From Winslowiella arboricola (lineage in GTDB: Bacteria > Pseudomonadota > Gammaproteobacteria > Enterobacterales > Enterobacteriaceae): DNA of 64,000 bases. The notes under the pieces were generated by a model. That model saw nothing but the letters and a program-made list of their open reading frames with translations. It ran no database searches and was not told the origin of the DNA. The DNA is taken from assembly GCF_025527015.1 (NCBI RefSeq), contig NZ_JAODIM010000043.1:868001-932000 (forward strand), in the 5' to 3' direction. Each line of letters begins with the position of its first letter. The first letter of the stretch is position 1. The position numbers and the translations under genes were made by a program. Positions 38,051-46,515 of this stretch are shown one piece after another.

Positions 38051-38351
38051 TCGATATTAAACTACCCTGTGTGAGTACCACAGGCCCGCCATGATGGCGG
38101 ATATCACGATATGCAGTTGCTGGAATTTCCCCGGTATGGCTTAAAGTGACGCTTTCCACGATGGTAACTTTTTATCGCTGGAGGGCTTGTAGCCTCTCCC
38201 CATCGCGGTATATCTTAATCTTAAATATTTTTAACTAATCACGGAAGGGGTGTAATTCACCCTTGTAATCCAGATTAGAAAATGCATGGCAAATTAGCTG
38301 GTTAGAAAAGCCAATGTTTTCAAACATCCCCATAACTAATTTGAACTACAC
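38051..38351 (+). other. Intergenic region, 301 bases
   Basis: No gene is visible. A small hairpin (CCGCCAT/ATGGCGG, 38086-38100) follows the AraC gene and could end its transcript. The right part (38220-38350) is AT-rich and probably carries the promoter of the GNAT-LuxR-permease operon. Confidence 0.4.
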
Positions 38352-38762
38352 ATGAAAATTAATATTACTGATACACCGAATCTGCAGGACGAAGAGTTTG
38401 TCATTGACAGCCTGTGGGCTCACAACGACACCATCGATAAAGTCGATATCCGCCCGCTGTTCCTCACTTTCACCGACGATCAGCACCAAATCATTGCCGG
38501 ACTGGTTGCCAGAACCTGGTGGGGTGGCCTGGAAGTGCAATACCTGTGGGTCAGTGAAGCACACCGTAAAACTGGCCTGGGCCTCCAGCTTATGCAGCAG
38601 GCGGAACAGGAGGCGATCGGCCGGGGTTGTCATATGGCTTATGTTGATACCTTTAGTTTTCAGGCGAAAGGTTTTTATGAAAAGTTAGGTTATCAGGCTT
38701 ACGGTAAATTAGGCGAATATGCCCATAAGCATGTGCGTTACTATTTAGCGAAGAAATTATAA
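38352..38762 (+). CDS. GNAT family N-acetyltransferase
   Basis: The protein is 136 aa. The CoA loop is EAHRKTGLGLQLMQQAEQEA, followed by MAYVDTFSFQAKGFYEKLGY. No clear ribosome site precedes the ATG. It is first in a plus-strand run with a LuxR-type regulator (29 bases on) and a cytosine-permease-like carrier (22 bases further). Acceptor unknown; similar to the gene at 28240. Confidence 0.87.
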   Translation: MKINITDTPNLQDEEFVIDSLWAHNDTIDKVDIRPLFLTFTDDQHQIIAGLVARTWWGGLEVQYLWVSEAHRKTGLGLQLMQQAEQEAIGRGCHMAYVDTFSFQAKGFYEKLGYQAYGKLGEYAHKHVRYYLAKKL

Positions 38763-38791
38763 TCATTCTCAGATACTAAATGAGGTGAAAG

Positions 38792-39481
38792 ATGGATTCT
38801 TCTCATAAAGACAACGCACTCTATTTTAATACCCTGATTGCCATGACCGAGCATCTGAGTGAGCCATGGGGAATTAAAGATTTAGAATCACGCCATATTT
38901 ATATGAATAAAGCGGCGTTTCTCTATACCAATACGCCGGTTGATTTTGCGATTGAAGGTAAGCTTGATGAAGAGTTTCCGGCTGACTGGTCAGACAGCGC
39001 CGATAAGCTTATTGAGCACGACAGACAAACGGCGTTAACCCAGAACCGCGTTGCCGTGATTGAAACTCATTTCTGGTATGGCAAAGACGCCCTGATGCCT
39101 TTTGTCAGTGAGAAGATCCCTGTTTTCAACGATCAAAAGCAGGTGATTGCGCTGGTATGGAATGCGCGTCCGCTCAATACCCTGTCGCCATTGATCTATA
39201 TTAATAAACAAAAACCCAGCGTACTGACGACGGAAGTCAGCACCGATATGTTTACCAAATCGGAGCTGGATATTATCTTTTTGATGCTGCAACGTCTTTC
39301 CACCAAAGAAATTGCCAATCTTTATGATGTCAGCCATAAGACAATTGAAAACCGCGTCTACAATATTTATCAAAAAGCTGGCGTGCATACTTTGCGTCAG
39401 TTCGAAGGCTTCTGCAAACAGAGCAATTTAGATAATTACATCCCTGACCGTCTGATCGCCAAAGGCATTCTGTTTATTTAA
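38792..39481 (+). CDS. LuxR family regulator with PAS-like sensor domain
   Basis: The protein is 229 aa. The N-terminal part (about 10-140) resembles a PAS sensor (EPWGIKDLESRHIYMNKAAF and a closing beta segment KIPVFNDQKQVIALVWNAR). The C-terminal LuxR HTH is at about 155-215: FTKSELDIIFLMLQRLSTKE and SHKTIENRVYNIYQKAGV. The layout resembles other Enterobacterales PAS-LuxR regulators. It lies within an operon with an acetyltransferase and a permease, so it may respond to the transported base. Confidence 0.85.
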   Translation: MDSSHKDNALYFNTLIAMTEHLSEPWGIKDLESRHIYMNKAAFLYTNTPVDFAIEGKLDEEFPADWSDSADKLIEHDRQTALTQNRVAVIETHFWYGKDALMPFVSEKIPVFNDQKQVIALVWNARPLNTLSPLIYINKQKPSVLTTEVSTDMFTKSELDIIFLMLQRLSTKEIANLYDVSHKTIENRVYNIYQKAGVHTLRQFEGFCKQSNLDNYIPDRLIAKGILFI

Positions 39482-39503
39482 ATTAAATCAAGGAAGGAAT
39501 ATT

Positions 39504-40772
39504 GTGCTAAAGATTGAAGATTATCCTTTAAGCCGTGTGCCGCAGGATAAACGCGTCTCCTTTCTCAGCGTTGCAGTCGTGCATATGGGGATGCTGACAG
39601 CATTAGATCAATTTATGCTGGGCGCGGTACTTGGACACTCAATGACGTTAACCGATGCGTTTATCGCCATTTTTATCGGCAGTCTGATTTTTGGCATTGT
39701 GACCTTTGGCCTGGGATATGCCGGCATGCGCGAAGGCATCTCCGGTAGCCTGCTGGCGCGCTGGTGTGGCTTTGGCCGTATTGGTTCGGTACTGATTGGG
39801 GTGGTGATTGCCGTCAGCCTGTTAGGCTGGTTTGGTATTCAGAACGCCATCTTTGCCCGCTCGCTGACTTTTGCCCTGCATGACAACATAAGTTTCCCGT
39901 GGGCCGCAACCCTGACCGGGGTTTTCCTGACCATTCTGGTGGCCTTTGGCTTTAAGGCATTACGTATTACCGCCAGAATTGCGGTGCCGCTGTTTATTCT
40001 GCTGGTGGCGTTTATCTCGGTAACCACCCTGTCAGGTATCAATATCCATCAGGTATTTGGTCTGCTGCCAGCGGGTGAGCCGATCACCATCAGCGCGGGG
40101 ATTACCATGGTGGTGGGCGGCGCCATCGTCGCCAGTCTGATTACGCCGGACCTCACCCGCTACTCAAAAAATGGCAAGCAGGTATTTAATATCACCCTGC
40201 TTACCATTATCGCCGGCGAATTTATTGTTAACGGCCTGGCGATCCTGATTGCCAAAACCCTCGGTTCCGCTGATGTCGTCACCATTATGGCGCAAACCGC
40301 CGGGGGCATTGGGTTGCTGGTAGTGGTGTTCTCCACCCTGCGTATTAATGATATCAACCTCTATTCATCCGCGCTGGGGATTGTCAATGCGGTCGAAGGC
40401 ATTACCGGCAAAAGGCTGCGTTACACCACCACCACGGTCGCCATCGGCCTGCTTGGCACCCTGCTGTCGGTACTGGGTATTCTCGATCGTTTTGTGGATT
40501 TCCTGACGGTGCTAGGCGTGGTGTTTCCACCGATCATCAGCATTATGCTGGTGGATTATTATCTGTTACGCAGCCACAGAGCAGCACTGGATGCATCGCG
40601 CAATAGCGGCGCGCTGCCAGAAGAATTGCCGGTGATTGGCTGGAGCGCGATTATCGCCAGCATTATTGGCAGTGTCGTCGGTCTTAATGTTGAATGGGGC
40701 GTACCGACGATAACCTCGCTGGTGGTGGCCGGGGTGATTTACTGGACCGCCAAAAAACTGCGGCTGCCGTAA
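39504..40772 (+). CDS. Cytosine permease-like transporter (NCS1 family)
   Basis: The protein is 422 aa, with about 12 membrane helices, of the CodB branch of nucleobase:cation symporters. Matches include MGMLTALDQFMLGAVLGHSM, GLGYAGMREGISGSLLARW, and ITPDLTRYSKNGKQVF. AAGGAAGG precedes the start. No cytosine deaminase gene is adjacent, unlike codBA, so the substrate may differ. A long perfect terminator follows. Confidence 0.88.
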   Translation: MLKIEDYPLSRVPQDKRVSFLSVAVVHMGMLTALDQFMLGAVLGHSMTLTDAFIAIFIGSLIFGIVTFGLGYAGMREGISGSLLARWCGFGRIGSVLIGVVIAVSLLGWFGIQNAIFARSLTFALHDNISFPWAATLTGVFLTILVAFGFKALRITARIAVPLFILLVAFISVTTLSGINIHQVFGLLPAGEPITISAGITMVVGGAIVASLITPDLTRYSKNGKQVFNITLLTIIAGEFIVNGLAILIAKTLGSADVVTIMAQTAGGIGLLVVVFSTLRINDINLYSSALGIVNAVEGITGKRLRYTTTTVAIGLLGTLLSVLGILDRFVDFLTVLGVVFPPIISIMLVDYYLLRSHRAALDASRNSGALPEELPVIGWSAIIASIIGSVVGLNVEWGVPTITSLVVAGVIYWTAKKLRLP

Positions 40773-40775
40773 TCG

Positions 40776-40807
40776 CCAGAAAACACCTCTGCGGAGGTGT
40801 TTTCTGG
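40776..40807. terminator. Bidirectional terminator
   Basis: A perfect 14-bp stem CCAGAAAACACCTC/GAGGTGTTTTCTGG with a TGCG loop lies between the convergent permease and DUF1275 genes; each strand has a T-rich right arm. Confidence 0.85.
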
Positions 40808-40813
40808 CCACTC

Positions 40814-41542
40814 CTATTGCGTGTTAACCTGCAAACTACGGGTTTTTAAGATCGCCGATAGTGCAATCAGCAGCAACGCCAGACCGAATAAAATCAGAAA
40901 TGCATAACCCAGCATGCGATATAACCAGATCCCTGCGATGCCGCCGGTCAGAAAAGCCAGCACGGTGCTGCTATGCAGCGCCAGCTTTTGCAGCCAGGCC
41001 GGCGCATCCTTCGGTGACTCTTTGCGCAGCAGAATATCAATCAGCATCGCCAGTTCAATGCCGATATCCGTTGAGGTGCCGGACACATGGGTGGTGCGTA
41101 CGCGCGCATTGGATATTCGTGTAACCACCGCATTCTGCAATCCCATCAGAAAACTGAGGCTGAGAATCAGTAGCACCCCGCCAGAGTCCGGACGCAACCA
41201 GCATTCGATAATGCCCAGCGTGGTCAGCAAACAGGCTTCAATCAGGATATTGAGCGCGTAGATAGAACGAATATTACGCCGGCGTCCGGCATTGATTACC
41301 ATCGCCGAAAACAGTGAACCCAGGATAAACAGGCAGACGATCTCAAAGAAAAACCAGCCGCCCTGCAATCTGGCATGGGCAAGGTTATCGGAAAGTGAAG
41401 AGACATTGCCGGTCATATTCGCTGAGAAGAAACCCACCGCTTCAAATGCAGCAGTATTCAGCGCGCCGGCGACAAAAGCTAGCGTGCAGGCTAAGCGGCT
41501 GTCAGTAATAATCGTTCTGGCTTCATCAATTCTAATCAGCAT
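40814..41542 (-). CDS. DUF1275 (YoaK-type) membrane protein
   Basis: The protein is 242 aa with about six membrane helices. FVAGALNTAAFEAVGFFSANMTGNV and FLMGLQNAVVTRISNARVRTTHVSGT are hallmark stretches of DUF1275. The ATG at 41542 is chosen over a TTG at 41548. Function unknown; it does not appear to share a transcript with its neighbours. Confidence 0.85.
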   Translation of the reverse strand: MLIRIDEARTIITDSRLACTLAFVAGALNTAAFEAVGFFSANMTGNVSSLSDNLAHARLQGGWFFFEIVCLFILGSLFSAMVINAGRRRNIRSIYALNILIEACLLTTLGIIECWLRPDSGGVLLILSLSFLMGLQNAVVTRISNARVRTTHVSGTSTDIGIELAMLIDILLRKESPKDAPAWLQKLALHSSTVLAFLTGGIAGIWLYRMLGYAFLILFGLALLLIALSAILKTRSLQVNTQ

Positions 41543-41765
41543 TGGCAAACTCTTTCAGTCTACAGCGGAAGGGATATGTTGTGCCTGAACGCGGTCCGTC
41601 ACAATATCGCGACCCATTTTTTTGACGATAAAATTGATCTTACTAAGCATATGCGTCCGTCACCGCTGTTTTCCTGCTATAAACGCCCTGGCTATGGCTA
41701 TCTGTGCACTTTTCGATTAAAAGGTAAGTTATCAACGGCAACACTCAGCAGCCAGGGACAACATA

Positions 41766-42089
41766 TTGATTCAGCACAGATTAACATTACGACTCTCATG
41801 GGGCGTCAGCGACATACTGTTGCCGGATCTGCGTGCGCTGCTGCCCGCGGCCTCCATCCAGTTTTTCTCCAACGAGCTTGAGGAGCGCTGGCATTACACC
41901 CTGTTGTGCATGCAGGCGGATGAACACTGCTCGTTGATCGTGTCGGTGATTATTGTCTGGCGTCAGCTCGGGCGGATTACCTCGATGCAATACAGTAACC
42001 CCGACTGCACCCGGGATATTTCTGCCGCCAGCCAGACAGAGATATTCATGTTGCTAAAAATCCCCGGCGCGGTGCTGCATATTTCCTGA
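41766..42089 (+). CDS. Hypothetical protein with TTG start
   Basis: The protein is 107 aa, beginning at a TTG with AGGGA seven bases ahead. No ATG or GTG exists in frame upstream before a stop. Segments such as LRLSWGVSDILLPDLRALLP and WHYTLLCMQADEHCSLIVSV look like a folded alpha/beta protein. The family is not recognised. The stop is four bases from that of the convergent DUF1272 gene. Confidence 0.5.
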   Translation: MIQHRLTLRLSWGVSDILLPDLRALLPAASIQFFSNELEERWHYTLLCMQADEHCSLIVSVIIVWRQLGRITSMQYSNPDCTRDISAASQTEIFMLLKIPGAVLHIS

Positions 42090-42093
42090 AGGT

Positions 42094-42324
42094 TTATGCG
42101 TATGGTTTTCCGACACGTTGCGTCGATGGCGGAAATTTTGCGAGTTTATCTGCCGGTCTGATCGGTCGGCGCACCAGCTCTCCGCCACAGTTTGGACAGA
42201 TTCCCTGCAAATCACTGTCACAGCAATCAACACACCAGGTGCATTCAAAAGAACAGATCATTGCAGCTGACTCGGGTGGAAGATCTTTATCACAATGCTC
42301 ACAATTTGGTCTGAGTTCCAACAT
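42094..42324 (-). CDS. DUF1272 zinc-ribbon-type protein
   Basis: The protein is 76 aa, beginning MLELRPNCEHCDKDLPPESA. It has four cysteine pairs: CEHC, CSFEC, CVDCC and CPNC, followed by LVRRPIRP, the DUF1272 pattern, so it probably binds zinc. AAGGAG precedes the ATG at 42324; the frame is open to 42426 but without support. Function unknown. Confidence 0.85.
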   Translation of the reverse strand: MLELRPNCEHCDKDLPPESAAMICSFECTWCVDCCDSDLQGICPNCGGELVRRPIRPADKLAKFPPSTQRVGKPYA

Positions 42325-42435
42325 TCCCTTTACTCCTTCGCCGTAGTTAACAGATAATCCCTGTAATGTTGTTAATTTACCAGACCATTTTAAGCCAACA
42401 ATCGGCAGAAAAAGGACGAAGGTCAAGGAGAAAGA

Positions 42436-42594
42436 ATGTCAACTTTTACCATCATCGCTATACCGTTCTTTATCACCGCAGTAGTGATGTTTGTGGTTGC
42501 CGCATCCAGTAAGCATAAGGCTTTTTTGTATGCAGGAAGCTGTTTTATGACGGCCGCAGTGGTCAATGCGGCGATAGGGTTAAGTGCTTTATAG
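42436..42594 (+). CDS. Small membrane protein (52 aa)
   Basis: A 53-codon frame starts at ATG 42436 with AAGGAG six bases ahead. The product has two hydrophobic segments (TIIAIPFFITAVVMFVVAAS and MTAAVVNAAIGLSAL) separated by SKHKAF, so it is probably an inner-membrane hairpin. It is divergent from the DUF1272 gene. No family recognised. Confidence 0.65.
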   Translation: MSTFTIIAIPFFITAVVMFVVAASSKHKAFLYAGSCFMTAAVVNAAIGLSAL

Positions 42595-42896
42595 TTGTTT
42601 GTATTATTATATCAGGTCAGGACAGCATCTGGTTTCGCATCCCGCGTTCTGAAATCATTTCTGATTAATTTATTAATAAAGCAGAGGTAAAGGCCACAGG
42701 GTGAAATTCGATCTGTCACCCAAAAGGCAATGAAAAACCGCTGACAATACATAAAGCCGGTGATATACATTCGATAAATAAATCTTCGCGCTTTTTTCTT
42801 TAATCAGGTACTAGTCCACCCCCTTTCCATCAGGTAAAATAACAGTCAGTTTTATTTAATGTATATAATATTAATTGCAAGTATAAAGGAGCTGAT
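42595..42896 (+). other. Intergenic region, 302 bases
   Basis: No gene is visible. It is AT-rich, with one hairpin-like GGGTGA/TCACCC around 42700-42722, and presumably contains the promoter for the small gene at 42897. Confidence 0.4.
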
Positions 42897-43088
42897 ATGC
42901 CTGAAGTTCGTTTAGCCATGCTTGAATCGAATGTCGAAAATATGAAAGATTCAATAAAAGGGATTAATGATGACATCCGCGAGATCAAGCGTGATGCCAG
43001 AACAGATTTTCGCATGCTTTTCGGCGCGATGATTGCTGTTGCCCTTGGGCTTGCCGGGATGATGGCAAAAGGTTTTCACTGGTTATAA
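42897..43088 (+). CDS. Small coiled-coil membrane protein (63 aa)
   Basis: The protein is 63 aa: a heptad-like charged region (LESNVENMKDSIKGINDDIR) followed by one C-terminal membrane helix (MLFGAMIAVALGLAGMMAKG). This layout is shared by CCDC90/DUF1640 C-termini and by phage XhlA-type proteins. AAGGAG precedes the ATG. No stronger assignment is possible. Confidence 0.6.
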   Translation: MPEVRLAMLESNVENMKDSIKGINDDIREIKRDARTDFRMLFGAMIAVALGLAGMMAKGFHWL

Positions 43089-43116
43089 AAGAGGCCGAAA
43101 ATCACATCAACCGTCG

Positions 43117-43557
43117 CTATTCAGCAGGGGTAGAAAGAGGGATACCTTTTTGTCCTGCATAGAAAACCACCAGCATAACGCCCTCTTTACCGGTATAACC
43201 ACGATGCGCACCGTCGACCATTTCAGCTAATACTTCTCCCGCTTTCAATAGCCGTTTTTCGCCAGTAGTTTTATTTTCTACCGTTAATCTCCCGCTCAGT
43301 ACATAACCTGCATTAGGTATTGGGTGCTCATGCCAGGCAAGGGCAGTATTTGGTGCAACAGTAATTTTAAGCACAGAAATCTGCGGCGTCCCCTTGGGGT
43401 ATCGCTTATAAAACACTCCATCCCAGGATTGCTCGGTTTCAAGAAGTTTTTCAACGTTAACACCAGCAGTACTGCCGCTTTCTGCCATGATGGAAAATGG
43501 AGTGATGAGAAACGCTAAAGACGTGCAGAATGATAAAAATTGCGTAATCAGGCGCAT
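43117..43557 (-). CDS. Exported cupin domain protein
   Basis: The protein is 146 aa with a signal peptide (SLAFLITPFSIMA). The cupin motifs are PNTALAWHEHPIPNAGYVLSG (metal-binding His pair and Glu/Tyr) and a second strand pair around GEVLAEMVDGAHRG. Cupins of this size bind metal or a small ligand; function unknown. Confidence 0.82.
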   Translation of the reverse strand: MRLITQFLSFCTSLAFLITPFSIMAESGSTAGVNVEKLLETEQSWDGVFYKRYPKGTPQISVLKITVAPNTALAWHEHPIPNAGYVLSGRLTVENKTTGEKRLLKAGEVLAEMVDGAHRGYTGKEGVMLVVFYAGQKGIPLSTPAE

Positions 43558-43720
43558 GCTGGCTCCTCGTACTTAATTCGGTTTAATGACTCTTGTAAAA
43601 CCGTACCACACCCATCATAACCGGAGAAGAGCCATATATTAATCAACCTTTTGATATCATATATCGACGAGTGATATTCACAGGCGACTGAAATAAATGA
43701 TAGTTTACAGTTCGGCGGTT

Positions 43721-43792
43721 GGGCGTGATTCCGCGCTGCCTGAAAACTTATATCGCGTTACGGCTTACGCGCGATGACAAATCTTGTCCTGA
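43721..43792 (+). pseudogene. Remnant of a family 9 glycosyltransferase gene
   Basis: Bases 43721-43776 match 46722-46777 of the intact glycosyltransferase gene with about 7 differences in 57, and 43771-43792 match 46882-46903. The roughly 110 bases between those parts are missing, and no open frame remains. The surrounding gap (43558-43951, 394 bases) shows no other gene. Confidence 0.7.
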
Positions 43793-43951
43793 GGGCGTCA
43801 GATGCGGACATTATCAACTGCGCGTTGTGTCTCTTATCCTGAGATCCGGCCACGCCAGCACTGAACGACTCCGCCAGATTCAAACCACACAGTGATCAGA
43901 CCCTGCAATCTGGTATAATCCCCAAAATTATTCAACTGGTTTAAAACGAAG

Positions 43952-44491
43952 ATGACAAAACTCACCTTACAAGAGCAGATGCTGAAAGCTGGATTAGTGA
44001 CCAGCAAGAAAATGGCCAAAGTCCAGAAAACGGCCAAAAAATCACGCGTTCAGGCGCGTGAGGCAAGAGAAGCTGTGGAAGAGAATAAAAAAGCGCAACT
44101 TGAGCGTGATAAGTTGCTAAGCGAACAACAAAAACAAGCTGCTTTATCTAAAGAATATAAATCTCAGGTGAAGCAACTTATTGAAATGAACAGAATCGAG
44201 ATTGCAAAAGGTAATATTGATTTTAACTTCACCGATAATAATTTAATTAAAAAAATAGTAGTGGATAAAGCGACTCAGGCTCAGCTGATCAGTGGTCGTC
44301 TCGCGATCGCTCGTTTGGTTGCGGATAACAGTGGCCAGAGCGAATACGCTATTATCCCCGCGAGCGTAGCCGATAAAATTGCGCAGCGAGATGCGAACAG
44401 CATTATATTAAACAGTACGCTTAGTCAGGAAGAGCAGGATGAAGAAGATCCGTATGCTGATTTTAAAGTGCCTGATGATTTGATGTGGTAA
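43952..44491 (+). CDS. yaiL: DUF2058 family protein YaiL
   Basis: The protein is 179 aa, highly charged. It starts MTKLTLQEQMLKAGLVTSKK and is lysine-rich to about residue 75; the C-terminal half has INFNFTDN-like strands and ends in an acidic tail (EEQDEEDPYADFKVPDD). This is the YaiL pattern. The E. coli protein is described only as a nucleoprotein or polysaccharide-related family; function is not established. Confidence 0.85.
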   Translation: MTKLTLQEQMLKAGLVTSKKMAKVQKTAKKSRVQAREAREAVEENKKAQLERDKLLSEQQKQAALSKEYKSQVKQLIEMNRIEIAKGNIDFNFTDNNLIKKIVVDKATQAQLISGRLAIARLVADNSGQSEYAIIPASVADKIAQRDANSIILNSTLSQEEQDEEDPYADFKVPDDLMW

Positions 44492-44596
44492 TTAACTCTT
44501 GCAGATGTCGGGTTTTACGATCAAAGCCTTCTGATTAAGCCTTTCGGCATCACGCCAGGCCGCTGCGCGACAGTATCGTTACAGATGCTTTCGCTT

Positions 44597-45295
44597 TCAG
44601 AACGGGCAGTCACTATGGGCTTTGATCCACTTTTCGCTGATGGGATGAACAAAATGCAACTCACTGGCGTGCAGCATCAGTCGCGGCGTCCGCTCGGTAC
44701 CAGGCAGCAGAAGACCGCCATACAGATCGCAGCCCAAAATAGAGTGGCCCAACTGCTGGCAGTGAATGCGTAGTTGATGGGTGCGCCCGGTCTCCGGGGT
44801 GAGCTGTACCCGCGTCAAAGGCAGTAATGTTCTGTCTTCCAGCTCGCGATAAAAGCGCTCAACGACCCGATAGCGGGAGCGTGCGGGTTTGCCGTGGATT
44901 GAACAAATCGACATCAGCGGGAACAGCGCCGGATCTTTGGCAATCGCCGCGTCTATCACCCCTTCGTTTTCATCCAGATGTCCGCAGAGCAGTGCGCTGT
45001 AGACCTTGGTCACTTTGCGCTGACTGAACTGCTGGCAGAGGGCGGCATTGATAGCCTTATTACGGGCAATCACCATCAGCCCGGAAGTACCAAAATCAAG
45101 GCGATGCACCAGCGTGCACCCGGGGAATATCTGTACCAGCCGATGATGCACTGAATCGAGATTTTGCGGATTTTTCCCCGAGAGGCTGAGCAGTCCTGCA
45201 GGTTTATTGATAAGCACCAGGTGATCGTCCTGATAGAGAGTCTCTATCTCGTCATGGCACGGCGGAGCAACAAAGGTATCGAAAATCACAGACAT
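44597..45295 (-). CDS. RluA-family pseudouridine synthase
   Basis: The protein is 232 aa, converting uridine to pseudouridine in rRNA or tRNA. The catalytic motif is VHRLDFGTSGLMV, with the usual Asp; INKPAGLLSLSGK and PETGRTHQLRIHCQQLGHSI are further family motifs. It is most like RluA (same short length, no S4 domain). HRLDFGTSG differs from RluA's HRLDMATSG, so it could be a paralogue with a different target. Confidence 0.88.
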   Translation of the reverse strand: MSVIFDTFVAPPCHDEIETLYQDDHLVLINKPAGLLSLSGKNPQNLDSVHHRLVQIFPGCTLVHRLDFGTSGLMVIARNKAINAALCQQFSQRKVTKVYSALLCGHLDENEGVIDAAIAKDPALFPLMSICSIHGKPARSRYRVVERFYRELEDRTLLPLTRVQLTPETGRTHQLRIHCQQLGHSILGCDLYGGLLLPGTERTPRLMLHASELHFVHPISEKWIKAHSDCPF

Positions 45296-45548
45296 CAGGC
45301 AGCCCGGATGGAGAGTGGGAGCGGATAATAACTAATTTTCTGCTGGCTGGCGAATCTGGCTGTTTACCGGGATGCTTAATAAATCTGGTGAACATGTTTA
45401 TAGCCAACATCGCTTATCCGGAGATGGGTTGTCGCGTTGATCCCCCCTCAGTCAGCTTGCGGGGAAAAGTAACAGCTACTGCTTCTCATCCCGGGTTGTA
45501 CCCGGATCGCTAACCAAAACATTGTCTTATTCTTAATCAGGAGCAGAA

Positions 45549-45938
45549 ATGAACCGCTATTTTAAAGAAGTGCTGGATGCTCACGAGCTGATTCGTGACT
45601 GGCTGGGTAATGCAGAGACATCCGTTGAGGTATGCGAAACTTTATTATCACGCTTTAGCCCGGCGTACACGATGGTCACGCCAGGCGGCAAACTTCTCGA
45701 CTTTACCGCATTAAACAGTTTCTTCCGCACTCAGCACGGAGCCCGTGCTGGATTGAACATTGAAATTGAGGATATGCAAATAGTTGCTGAAAGTGAACGT
45801 GGGGCAACCCTGACCTATAAAGAGCTGCAACAGCTGCCGGGACAACATGCGATACTTCGTTTTGCCACCGTTGTCTTTGTAACAGATCCTGAAGGTCATG
45901 TAATTTGGCGACACCTGCATGAGACATTTCTTTCATAG
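45549..45938 (+). CDS. NTF2-like (DUF4440/SnoaL-type) protein
   Basis: The protein is 129 aa. A long N-terminal helix (HELIRDWLGNAETSVEVCET) and a curved-sheet pattern with FSPAYTMVTPGGKLLDFTAL and the closing WRHLHETF fit the NTF2-like fold. Substrate unknown. AGGAGCAG precedes the ATG. The next gene on this strand is 577 bases away. Confidence 0.7.
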   Translation: MNRYFKEVLDAHELIRDWLGNAETSVEVCETLLSRFSPAYTMVTPGGKLLDFTALNSFFRTQHGARAGLNIEIEDMQIVAESERGATLTYKELQQLPGQHAILRFATVVFVTDPEGHVIWRHLHETFLS

Positions 45939-46515
45939 ATTAAAAATTTCGGCCAATTCGATCACGTAAACATCGCTCATGCTGGTTGAGTGTCATAAGC
46001 GATAGAGGGATGGTGAGGATACAGAAGCAGCCTTACAACACATCAGGCCAGCCGCAGGTGAACTCTGCACCTGGCCTGATTAAGAGCATCAGAATTATAT
46101 AGGCTTGATGATTGTAGTGTAGCGCCGTCCGTCCCTCAGACGATCAAATCGACGGCTTCTAACCTTTTGGGGTAATGAAACATCGTCAATATTTAGCCTC
46201 TGCTTAAGATAGCCGGCCGATGGATTCTGCATATTCTACAAATAAAAGATCCTGCCTTCCCCATACTTAATGAGGCTTCGCCTTAAAGAAAAACCGTCAT
46301 CTTTCAACTGTATTGATAAGATATTTCCACACCACCTGAAAGAATGGAAAAATAATAATTAGCACAGCTATAAATGCATTGATTTTTTATCAGCTTGCCG
46401 AAACGAGGCAGCCTTTTTTTCGTGCATTTCCACTGATAAAATCGTCACCAGACCTCATTAATAAAGCCTGACAAGAAACTTGTTGGTTCTTCTCTTTAAT
46501 ACCAAAGGAATGGGA
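45939..46515 (+). other. Intergenic region, 577 bases
   Basis: No convincing gene is seen. It holds a hairpin at 46042-46080 and AT-rich sequence (46240-46400) ahead of the glycosyltransferase gene. It is the likely left boundary zone of the tail cluster, but no direct repeat or tRNA attachment site was found. Confidence 0.4.
46042..46080 (+). terminator. Terminator-like hairpin
   Basis: A perfect 10-bp inverted repeat ATCAGGCCAG/CTGGCCTGAT with a 19-base loop lies about 100 bases after the NTF2-like gene. Without a T-run it may be a weak terminator or a folded RNA. Confidence 0.35.

Noticed and set aside
41576-41881. A 101-codon plus-strand frame upstream of the TTG-start gene
   Set aside because: The ribosome site is too close to its ATG and the frame overlaps the better-looking gene at 41766 in another frame.
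46042-46080. Attachment site for the tail cluster
   Set aside because: The inverted repeat is a simple hairpin; no matching direct repeat was found at the right boundary.
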